Source: Candidatus Sulfopaludibacter sp. SbA3 (GTDB taxonomy: Bacteria > Acidobacteriota > Terriglobia > Bryobacterales > Bryobacteraceae). Taken from it: DNA of 38,588 nt. Of this stretch, positions 26,318 to 34,502 are shown piece after piece. Each line of letters opens with the position of its first letter. The first letter of the stretch is position 1. The translations under genes were made by a program, and so were the position numbers. The notes under the pieces were generated by a model. That model was not told where the DNA came from. It ran no database searches and worked only from the letters and a program-made list of their open reading frames with translations. Location: positions 1-38,588 of the forward strand of contig CAMATG010000007.1 in NCBI GenBank assembly GCA_945860645.1, given 5' to 3'.

Positions 26318-26629
26318 ATGTACGCAGTGATCGAAACTGGCGGCAAGCAGTACCGCGTTGCTCCCGGCACATCTTTGAAGATCGAAAAGCTGGTGGGTGA
26401 ACCCGGCGCCGATATCACGTTCGACAAAGTCGTCGCCGTCGTCAATGACGCTGGCGAACTCACCACTGGCCAGGACGCCGCCGGCGCCAAGGTCAACGCC
26501 AAGATTGAAAACCACGGACGCGCGGAAAAGGTCCTCGTCTTCAAGTTCAAGCGGAAGAAGCAGTACAGAAAGACCCAGGGTCACCGTCAGGGCTACACGC
26601 AAGTGATGGTCACCGGGATCCAGGCGTAA
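26318..26629 (+). CDS. rplU: 50S ribosomal protein L21
   Basis: 103 aa MYAVIETGGKQYRVAPG...VFKFKRKKQYRKTQGHRQGYTQVMVTGI. Confidence 0.98.
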   Translation: MYAVIETGGKQYRVAPGTSLKIEKLVGEPGADITFDKVVAVVNDAGELTTGQDAAGAKVNAKIENHGRAEKVLVFKFKRKKQYRKTQGHRQGYTQVMVTGIQA

Positions 26630-26641
26630 GGACAAACAGTC

Positions 26642-26902
26642 ATGGCATCGAAAAAAGGTCTAGGCTCTACTAAAAACGGGCGCGATTCCAACGCGCAACG
26701 GCTCGGCGTGAAGCGCTTCTCCGGCGAGATCGTCACCGGCGGCTCCATCATCATTCGTCAGCGTGGGACACCCTACAAGGCTGGGGAAAACGTCGGCCGC
26801 GGCTCCGACGATACCCTCTACGCCCGTGTCGCTGGCACTGTCGTTTTCCGCGATCGCGGCCGGATGGGCAAATTCGTCTCCATCCAGGCGCTCGCCAACT
26901 AA
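26642..26902 (+). CDS. rpmA: 50S ribosomal protein L27
   Basis: 86 aa; [61 protein letters not shown]. Confidence 0.98.
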   Translation: MASKKGLGSTKNGRDSNAQRLGVKRFSGEIVTGGSIIIRQRGTPYKAGENVGRGSDDTLYARVAGTVVFRDRGRMGKFVSIQALAN

Positions 26903-26930
26903 TTAGAACTCCTCCGAAAGTCTCTTTTGT

Positions 26931-26962
26931 AAGCCGCCGCAAAACGGCGGCTTTTCTTTTTG
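26931..26962 (+). terminator. Rho-independent terminator between rpmA and obg
   Basis: aagccgcc-gcaaaac-ggcggctt followed by a T-rich tract (ttctttttgg). Confidence 0.85.
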
Positions 26963-26972
26963 GTATCTCCCT

Positions 26973-27995
26973 ATGTTTATCGATGAGGTAAAGATCTACG
27001 TGAAGGCTGGCGACGGCGGCAACGGCTGCGTAGCCTTCCGCCGCGAGAAGTTTGTCGCCAAAGGTGGCCCCTCCGGGGGCGATGGCGGCCGTGGTGGCGA
27101 CGTGGTCATTGTCTCTTCGGAACACTACAATACGCTGCTCCACCTTCGCTATAACCCGGAACACAAAGCCGAGCGCGGTGGCCACGGCGAAGGTTCAAAC
27201 CGGACCGGTGCCGATGGCGACGACCGCGAAGTAAAGGTCCCCGTGGGAACGGTCGTCTACGATTGGCACACCCACGAGCAGCTTTTCGACTTAAACGCGC
27301 CAAACCAGAGGTTCATCGTCTCACGAGGCGGCCGTGGTGGCAAAGGCAACGCCCGTTACGCCAAACCCTGGCACCAGACGCCGACAGAACACGAACCCGG
27401 CTTCCCGGGCCCGGAGCTCACCCTCCGGCTGGAGCTGAAGCTACTGGCCGATGTGGGGTTGGTCGGGTTCCCTAACGCTGGCAAGTCCACGCTTATCTCC
27501 CGCATCTCCGCCGCCAAGCCCAAGATCGCCGATTATCCCTTCACGACCCTGGAACCGAACCTGGGCGTGGTCCAGTTGGCGGAAGACCGTACTTTTGTCG
27601 TTGCCGATATCCCCGGCCTCATCGAAGGCGCCAGCGAAGGTCATGGCCTCGGCACCCAGTTCCTGCGGCACATCGAGCGCACCCGCCTGCTCATCCATAT
27701 GGTGGATGTCAGCGACATCACTGGGCGCGACCCCGGACACGATTTCGATGTCATCTGCAACGAACTCACGAGCTATTCCGAGGAACTCGGCGCCAAGCCG
27801 ATGATCGTCGTCGCCAGCAAAATCGACGCCGCGCAGGACCCCGCCCGCATCAAGGCCGTTCAAAAACTGGCTAAGAAGCACAAACTGGAGTTCCACAAGA
27901 TCTCCAGCGCCACCGGCGAAGGCCTGGAAGAGCTCAAAGAGGCCATCGCCCTCCGGCTCGCTCAAACGCCCCGCGAAACGCCGACAGAGGCGTAA
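26973..27995 (+). CDS. obg: GTPase Obg/CgtA
   Basis: 340 aa; [75 protein letters not shown]. Confidence 0.98.
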   Translation: MFIDEVKIYVKAGDGGNGCVAFRREKFVAKGGPSGGDGGRGGDVVIVSSEHYNTLLHLRYNPEHKAERGGHGEGSNRTGADGDDREVKVPVGTVVYDWHTHEQLFDLNAPNQRFIVSRGGRGGKGNARYAKPWHQTPTEHEPGFPGPELTLRLELKLLADVGLVGFPNAGKSTLISRISAAKPKIADYPFTTLEPNLGVVQLAEDRTFVVADIPGLIEGASEGHGLGTQFLRHIERTRLLIHMVDVSDITGRDPGHDFDVICNELTSYSEELGAKPMIVVASKIDAAQDPARIKAVQKLAKKHKLEFHKISSATGEGLEELKEAIALRLAQTPRETPTEA

Positions 27996-28002
27996 GCCAC
28001 CT

Positions 28003-28020
28003 GGGCTGCAAGCACAGCCC
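28003..28020 (+). terminator. Small hairpin 8 nt after the obg stop, possible weak terminator
   Basis: gggctg-caagca-cagccc followed by tctata; no clear U-tract. Confidence 0.3.
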
Positions 28021-28146
28021 TCTATAGCGTCCCTGGCGCCTCGAACCCAAGGCCACCGCCTGAAATCCGGTCGCCTTAAGCTGCAACGGCCTACCGCGTC
28101 TGCGACTCAAGGCATCGGCTGCCAAAACGCTCGCCCAAAAATAGAT

Positions 28147-28181
28147 CCGCCGGTCAGGAGAGTCTCGCTCCTGGCCGGCGG
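28147..28181. other. Strong intergenic inverted repeat, 14-bp stem and 7-nt loop
   Basis: ccgccggtcaggag-agtctcg-ctcctggccggcgg; one G:T wobble, otherwise perfect. Confidence 0.75.
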
Positions 28182-28333
28182 GGCGCAGTATCTTATTTCG
28201 TCTAGCAAGTCAGCGTGAATCGCAGTCTTGTCAGTTTAGTGACGGGACTTAGGTTCCCGTTACTTATTAAAGCGACAAAATTCGGAAAATCGTTGCACAC
28301 AAAACAAAATAAATCTGTTTGTGACAAAACACC

Positions 28334-29563
28334 TTAATCGTTGGGTGCGGTGGCTGCCTTAGGCGCCAGATTCCTGCCGGCGGCGAAGAACTGCTGGCCG
28401 GACAGGTTCTTATATACTCCACCGGCAATCTGCGCCGCCACCGGGCCATTCACAGCCTTCCCACCCGTCAACAGGACCACGACAACCAGCTTGTTGTTCC
28501 CGACTTCATTGAAGCTGCCAAACCACCCCAGATGGGTCGGCGTCGCCCGGTCCGTGCACGTCCCGGTTTTCCCGAGGATCGGCTCATTCGGATCGTAATG
28601 CGCCCGCCGGGCCGTACCAAACTCAACCGCGCCCATCATCCCCGGCTTGATCTCCGGAATCTCGTTGCCAAAGTCCAACTGGCGCTTCACTCGCGGCTGG
28701 AACCGCCGCAACTCATCCGCCGAACGCGGATATTGCAGGTGGTACATCGTCCCGCCATTGGCGATTGTCGAAAGCAACGATGCCAACTGCAAAGCAGTCA
28801 ACTGAATGCCTTCGCCAAAGCTGGTCATCATCCCCACACCACCAAACTTCGGCGGCGCCTCGGTCAAAGAGCCGGGGCTCTCTCCGTCGATGCCCAACCC
28901 GGCCCGCTCGCCCAAACCGAACTGCCTGGCGTACGAATGAACCTTTTCAAACCCAAGCTGCTCACCGACCTTCGCAAAATAGTAGTTGTTCGAAGTCGCC
29001 AGCGCGGTCGTCAAATCGATCGTAGACCGTCGGCCTAGCCGAATCTGCGTCTCGCGGTCAACAACGCCTTCGTGCAATCCGGCGAGCGCGCAAACCAGCT
29101 TGATCGTCGAACACGGTTGAAATCCGCTGCCCAGCGCCAATTTCTGGTTCACAATCGTCAAAATACGTCCCGTTTTCGGGTCCGCCACCACAACACTGCC
29201 GTTGTACGGCCCAAGGGCGTTCACGGCGGCCTGACGGATCGTCAGGTCCTCCCCGGCGATATCGTCTCCCGTCGTCGAGTCAGCAAAAGTTGGCTCTTTC
29301 CAAGGCCCCCCGGATACGGTACCCGCACGCCCAGTACGAGTCCTTGCCAGCGCTCGCTTCCGGGACGCAACCGTAGCGGCCCGCTTCGACGCCGCCGTGG
29401 TCTTCCCCACTGCCTTCGTCGTTTTCGACGCAACGGCCGTCTTCTTCCGAACCGGTTGCCGCCGCGAAGGAATCGCCAACGCGGGAATCGCGAAGAGCAA
29501 AACCACCAGCCCAGCCAGAACCATCCGCCAGCGCGCCGTGAGAACACTCAAATCTGTCATCAA
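28334..29563 (-). CDS. Penicillin-binding protein transpeptidase-domain protein
   Basis: 409 aa; SxxK motif in FQPCSTIKLV, SxN motif ATSNNYYF, KTG motif GKTGTCTD; N-terminal TM and a Lys/Arg/Thr-rich linker. Confidence 0.9.
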   Translation of the reverse strand: MMTDLSVLTARWRMVLAGLVVLLFAIPALAIPSRRQPVRKKTAVASKTTKAVGKTTAASKRAATVASRKRALARTRTGRAGTVSGGPWKEPTFADSTTGDDIAGEDLTIRQAAVNALGPYNGSVVVADPKTGRILTIVNQKLALGSGFQPCSTIKLVCALAGLHEGVVDRETQIRLGRRSTIDLTTALATSNNYYFAKVGEQLGFEKVHSYARQFGLGERAGLGIDGESPGSLTEAPPKFGGVGMMTSFGEGIQLTALQLASLLSTIANGGTMYHLQYPRSADELRRFQPRVKRQLDFGNEIPEIKPGMMGAVEFGTARRAHYDPNEPILGKTGTCTDRATPTHLGWFGSFNEVGNNKLVVVVLLTGGKAVNGPVAAQIAGGVYKNLSGQQFFAAGRNLAPKAATAPND

Positions 29564-29776
29564 AACAAAATTCCTTCCTTGCGTTGTTCCGGACTTGAGA
29601 CCCGCCCATTCGTACTACGAACCCTGTGTCTTGTTGCCTGTTATTTTGACCGACTCTAGTACTAGTAGTCAATCAAAAAACGCCCTAGAAACTACTTCGC
29701 AGTGGTGCCGCTTACCTATTGTATCGACACCACTTGCGCCTACCATTAGGAGGACACGCGTGTTACCGGAATAAAC

Positions 29777-30526
29777 CTAGGCGGCCGTCCACCCGCCGTC
29801 GATCGAAACCACGCTCCCGTTCACGAAACCAGCCTCGTCCGAAGCCAGATAAAGCGCCAAATTCGCAATCTCCTCCGGCTTTCCCAGCCGCCCGATCGGC
29901 TGCCGCTGATTCAACTCCGCCCGCACCTTTTCCTTCTCATGCTTGTGGTACTTTTCCAGGTACCCTTCCACAAACGGCGAATCCACCGTCCCCGGACACA
30001 CGCAGTTCACCCGGATCTGCGTCGGATAGTCCACCGCCAACTGTCGCGTCATCGCCACAACGGCGCCCTTCGTCGCACAATAGGCGAACCGCTTCTTTAC
30101 GCCGATCAGCCCCGCCACGCTCCCAATATTCACAATCCGCCCCGACGACTTCAATAAATGCGGCATCGCATACTTGGTCACCAGGAACGGCCCCGTCACG
30201 TTCACCCGCATCAGCCGCTCGAAATCGGCGGTCTCGGTGTCTTCCACCGTCCCCACCAGGCCAATCCCGGCATTGCTCACCAGGACGTCCAGGCCTTCCA
30301 GGCCCGCAAACAAATCCCGGATCCCCGCCTCATCGGTGACGTCGCACCGCACCGCCCGCGCCCCGGGCAACTCCGCGGCCAGCTTCTCGGCCCGCGCCAT
30401 ATCAATGTCGGCAATCAGCACCGTCGCGCCCGCCGCCGCAAACACGCGACTGGTCGCCTCCCCGATACCACTTGCACCGCCGGTCACCATCGCGACCCGG
30501 CCATCCTGACGAAAAGGTGTAGTCAT
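29777..30526 (-). CDS. Short-chain dehydrogenase/reductase (SDR)
   Basis: 249 aa; MVTGGASGIGEATSRVF, LVSNAGIG, YCATKGAVVAMTRQ, SIDGGWTAA. Confidence 0.95.
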   Translation of the reverse strand: MTTPFRQDGRVAMVTGGASGIGEATSRVFAAAGATVLIADIDMARAEKLAAELPGARAVRCDVTDEAGIRDLFAGLEGLDVLVSNAGIGLVGTVEDTETADFERLMRVNVTGPFLVTKYAMPHLLKSSGRIVNIGSVAGLIGVKKRFAYCATKGAVVAMTRQLAVDYPTQIRVNCVCPGTVDSPFVEGYLEKYHKHEKEKVRAELNQRQPIGRLGKPEEIANLALYLASDEAGFVNGSVVSIDGGWTAA

Positions 30527-30592
30527 TTCTCCACGATTGTATCGAAGCTTTCCCCCCGCGCCACCCCTCTCTGTTATGTACGCTAAGTATTC

Positions 30593-33529
30593 ATGAATGG
30601 TAGGCGTCTGCTCGTCATTGCCTGCAATGACGAGGCTCGAACTCTAAATTTTATTCCTGAGTTGCCTCAGGCGTTCTACGACGCCATGGTCGACGCCAAC
30701 TCCGGCGGCTGCCGCCACCACGCCCTACCCCTTATCAACCCCTCCCGCGACAAGCTCATCGACGCCCTGGCCGATGTCATCCAAGCCGCCGGCCGCGAGC
30801 GGGACGAACTCATCCTCTACTTCCTCGGCCACGGCACCGTCAATATCCATTCCAACAAGTACTACTTCGGCGCCTCCAATTCTGTCGGCGTCGATCTCGC
30901 CAGCGAGTTCGATCGCCTCCTCTCCGGCGCCCCTCCTCCGCGAGCCCTCGCCCTCATCCTCGACACCTGCCACTCCGGCGGCGGCGCCGTCCAGGCCGCG
31001 GCCGTCTGCGGCGGCCTCACACAGTTCAGCATCCTCGCCGCCGTCACCAGCGGCCTCGCCTACAACGGCGACTTCTCCCGCGCGCTCCTCGATCTCATGC
31101 GCGACGAATCCTTCGAATCCACCACCGGCACTATCTCTCTCGAAGAAGCAGCCAACTGGTGCGGCCGCCGGCTGCAAAAAACCGAACTGCCCTTCTACAT
31201 CAGCGGCAAACAGGGCGGCCGCGCCATTCCCTATCTCGCCCGAAACCCTGCCTACGACGGCGCCGGCGGCCGCTCGCTACCCCAGCACTTCCAGCCGCCC
31301 AAAGCGCTTTCCCTCATCGAAGCCGGCCTGCGCAATGCCAATGTCGTTCATGTAACAGGCAGCTTCGGCGCTGGAAAAACCACCTTGGCCATCGCCTTGG
31401 TGCACCTCTTCGGCCCCCGCGGGAAAACCAGCCCGAATTTCCTCCACGCCGCCGTCTTCCTCACGCCCCACACAACCACCGGCATCCTCGCCGAAACGCT
31501 CTGCGCCCAACTGGCCCTCTCCTCCAGCGCCTTCCGCGAAAGTCTCCACACTGTGGATGACGCACCCATCCAGCGCCTGCGAGCCGGCAATCCGCTCATC
31601 CATCGCGTGCTCCAACCCCTGGAAGCCATGCGAACCAACGCCAGCGTCCGCATCGTCATCGACGGCTGCGAAGAAATATCCGGTCCCGACGCCCCCACCA
31701 TCCGCACCTTCCTTCGCCAACTCTCCCGGATGCCCCTCGTCCGACTCGCTCTCTTCGCCCATCGCGATAGCGATCTCCCCGGCTCGGGAGCCCGCAAAGT
31801 AGACGTCAACCGTGCTGATGAACACGATCTCACCGCCTACCTAGTCGCCCGCGGCATCGCGGACCCCGCCCTCCGCGCTGCCATTCTCAACAACAGCCGC
31901 CTCAACTGGCAGCAAACCTGCCTCCTCGCCGCTCTCGCCGAAAGCGGCGAACCGGCTACGTCACTCGGTAAACGCGGCCAGTCGCACTACTTCCGCCGTC
32001 TCCTCGAAAATCTCGATCACATCGAAACGCCCTGGAGCACCCATCTCGCCCCGGTCCTGGGCATCGTCGCCCTCGCCGGCAAAGGACCGATTCTTCCCAT
32101 CGAACTGCTCCTGGCTGCCTCGGAACGCCTCAACGGTCCAGCCACGCTCCCGGCCGTCCGCGAAGTGCTCGCCCGCCTGAACGAACTCACCGAACAATCG
32201 GACGCCGGCAAACCCACCGAACTCCTCGGCCTCGCCTTCCCAGCCCTCGAATCGTATCTGTTCTCGGAGGCCTCCGGTGATCACCTCCTCGATCGCCAAA
32301 CCTACGAAACCGCCCTCGTCGAAGCCATCGAAACTCTCGCCCCCCGCGTTGCCATGTGGTCCGGCCGGGTCGAAGAATACGCCTGGCGGCGCGAAGCCGA
32401 TCACCTCGAATCACTACGGCATCCGGCATTGCTTGATTCTCTCCATTTTCGTCGCACTAAATATCTGACGGAGGATCTCCAGCGGCTGCAATCCTGGCGG
32501 ACTATCTTCTCGAAAGATGGAAGAGACCGGACCCTCAACACCCTCTACATCTCATTTCAGATTGAGCTCATTAGCCTGGAAATCCTTCGCCGACAGTCAA
32601 CGTCCGGTTCGACAATTGAGAACGAACTGGAAACGCGTAACGAGAACCTGCAGCGCGCTTACAACCTTCTCAACGATACTTTCCCTGATGAGCGGGCCAC
32701 AATTTCGGCCAATCGAGATTGGGCGGACTGCTTAGCGGCGCGGGTATCGGTCCAGGAATCTCTCGTGTTCTCTGAAAAGCTGGCGCAGCGCGCCCGTTTG
32801 CGGTTGAGCATCGAGGATTTCATCCTGCTTGAGATTGAATGCACGCTACTCACTCGCAAAAAGGAGGCCGCCGAGAAAAACGAGCTGATATTGCAAGAGA
32901 GCGAACCACTACTTTCGCGAATAAAAAAGACGACTGGCACGAATAGCCGAATCTACCTCGACCTGCTGACCTTCCGGGCCTCCATTCTCGGCCAATCTGA
33001 TCCTGTACAAGCGGTCTCTCAGTTGCAGGATATTCTGAACGAGAAGCGATCCCACACTTCTGATGATGACGAAAGCGTACTCACCACGCGCCACAACCTC
33101 GTCGTAAATCGCCTACGTTTAGACATCCCAGAACAAACTCACGTGGCCTTTACTGAGGTTGAGAAACTTGTTGAGGACCAGATTCGGTATTTCGGGAGGT
33201 TTCACTATGACTCGATCCAAACCCGGCTTCTCGACTGCACTGTTGGGTTTACGAAAGAGTTTCGATCGGCATCAGCGAGTCACCGCAAGCTATCCGACCT
33301 GCTCCATGACGCCACTCAAGCTCTGAAACCTGAACACGAAATACTGATCGTCATAAGAGGTTGGCGCGCTGTCGTCGCGCACGCGATCGGGTCAACAGAC
33401 GCCTCCATCTCGGAATGTGCTACCGCCCTCGACGCCCTTCTCGCTTCCAACCTTCGCCAAGACAGGCTAAGCAAATATCTCCGTTTGGCGGCGGGCAGAG
33501 AGGTCATCACAGCTGGCGTGGGTATGTAA
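30593..33529 (+). CDS. Caspase-like (peptidase C14) - STAND P-loop NTPase - TPR-like repeat protein
   Basis: 978 aa; His motif ILYFLGHGT, Cys motif LILDTCHSGGG, Walker A VTGSFGAGKTTLAIAL, Walker B-like VRIVIDGCEE; C-terminal helical repeats with TPR/kinesin-light-chain-like spacing. Confidence 0.85.
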   Translation: MNGRRLLVIACNDEARTLNFIPELPQAFYDAMVDANSGGCRHHALPLINPSRDKLIDALADVIQAAGRERDELILYFLGHGTVNIHSNKYYFGASNSVGVDLASEFDRLLSGAPPPRALALILDTCHSGGGAVQAAAVCGGLTQFSILAAVTSGLAYNGDFSRALLDLMRDESFESTTGTISLEEAANWCGRRLQKTELPFYISGKQGGRAIPYLARNPAYDGAGGRSLPQHFQPPKALSLIEAGLRNANVVHVTGSFGAGKTTLAIALVHLFGPRGKTSPNFLHAAVFLTPHTTTGILAETLCAQLALSSSAFRESLHTVDDAPIQRLRAGNPLIHRVLQPLEAMRTNASVRIVIDGCEEISGPDAPTIRTFLRQLSRMPLVRLALFAHRDSDLPGSGARKVDVNRADEHDLTAYLVARGIADPALRAAILNNSRLNWQQTCLLAALAESGEPATSLGKRGQSHYFRRLLENLDHIETPWSTHLAPVLGIVALAGKGPILPIELLLAASERLNGPATLPAVREVLARLNELTEQSDAGKPTELLGLAFPALESYLFSEASGDHLLDRQTYETALVEAIETLAPRVAMWSGRVEEYAWRREADHLESLRHPALLDSLHFRRTKYLTEDLQRLQSWRTIFSKDGRDRTLNTLYISFQIELISLEILRRQSTSGSTIENELETRNENLQRAYNLLNDTFPDERATISANRDWADCLAARVSVQESLVFSEKLAQRARLRLSIEDFILLEIECTLLTRKKEAAEKNELILQESEPLLSRIKKTTGTNSRIYLDLLTFRASILGQSDPVQAVSQLQDILNEKRSHTSDDDESVLTTRHNLVVNRLRLDIPEQTHVAFTEVEKLVEDQIRYFGRFHYDSIQTRLLDCTVGFTKEFRSASASHRKLSDLLHDATQALKPEHEILIVIRGWRAVVAHAIGSTDASISECATALDALLASNLRQDRLSKYLRLAAGREVITAGVGM

Positions 33530-34409
33530 ACGCCTCCGCCACCGCCCGCCCAATCATCTCTTTCCCCAAATAGAACCGCGCCTCATGCGGATCCGCCCCG
33601 TTGTCCGGCGTCCACGTCCCCTCAATCGTCCCCCCAGGGAACAACGGACCCAGGTCCGGTTCCGCGGCAATGTAGTCGTTCCGGTCCGCCACGTTCACCC
33701 ATCGCTTCACCTTCGGCGGAAACACAGGCGGCTGCGGCCACAGGTTCGGATACACCACCCCGCGCAGCCCCAACGGCGAACCAATCGTCACCAACAGCGG
33801 CAACTCCGCCCGCTCCGTCCGCTGATGCAACGCCTCCCACGCCACCACGCTCCCCAGCGAATGCGCAATCACCACCCGCGTCTCCGGCCCAAGGTGTTCC
33901 AGCACCCGCTCGCGCGCCTTCACCCGTATCTCCGGTTCCTCCAAGTACCGCGTCACTTGGTCCAACGCGCTCACGACAAAACTCGCCGCTCCATACACCG
34001 GCGGCACAAACCACGGAACCCGCGATAATGTCCGAATCGCCCATCCCAGCACCGCGCCCGTTCCCTGCGCTCCCTCCGCCCCCAGTCGGTACCCGCCCAC
34101 CGCCCGCCGCGCATCATCCCGCTCATATTCATCCAGCGAACGCGCCGCCACGTTCCTCAGCCACTCCTTCGTCAACTCGTCTACCATGGCGCTCTCGGCC
34201 ACCGCCCCGCCCTGCCCGCCCGGCCGCAAGAAATAGTTCCCATAAAACCCCATCCGGCACCGCACCTCGCCGCCCCGGATCCGGTCAGCCAGCGCCCCGT
34301 CCCCGGCAATCCGCACCGCCCCTGCCAGTTGCGTCCGCCACTCCTGCTCCAACGTATCGGCCGTCAATTGCTCCTTCGCAATCCCATGTACAAATACGAT
34401 CTCGCTCAT
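33507..34409 (-). CDS. Alpha/beta hydrolase (lipase/esterase-like)
   Basis: 300 aa; MSEIVFVHGIAKEQL...TRVVIAHSLGSVVAWEAL...LLVTIGSPLGLRG; nucleophile elbow AHSLGS. Tail-to-tail overlap with the caspase-STAND gene. Confidence 0.82.
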   Translation of the reverse strand: MSEIVFVHGIAKEQLTADTLEQEWRTQLAGAVRIAGDGALADRIRGGEVRCRMGFYGNYFLRPGGQGGAVAESAMVDELTKEWLRNVAARSLDEYERDDARRAVGGYRLGAEGAQGTGAVLGWAIRTLSRVPWFVPPVYGAASFVVSALDQVTRYLEEPEIRVKARERVLEHLGPETRVVIAHSLGSVVAWEALHQRTERAELPLLVTIGSPLGLRGVVYPNLWPQPPVFPPKVKRWVNVADRNDYIAAEPDLGPLFPGGTIEGTWTPDNGADPHEARFYLGKEMIGRAVAEAFTYPRQL

Positions 34410-34502
34410 TTCGCCTCAATCCTGCCGTCTACAATAGCGCATACGCCACAGCCGCGTTATCCTAGTCGTCGTTCCCGGTAACCGCCCCAAGGAGCCTCAA
34501 CA

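Noticed and set aside
30593-34409. Confident assignment to a named antiphage system
   Set aside because: The architecture is suggestive, but without searches or structural models I cannot match it to a specific Avs, NACHT or other named type.
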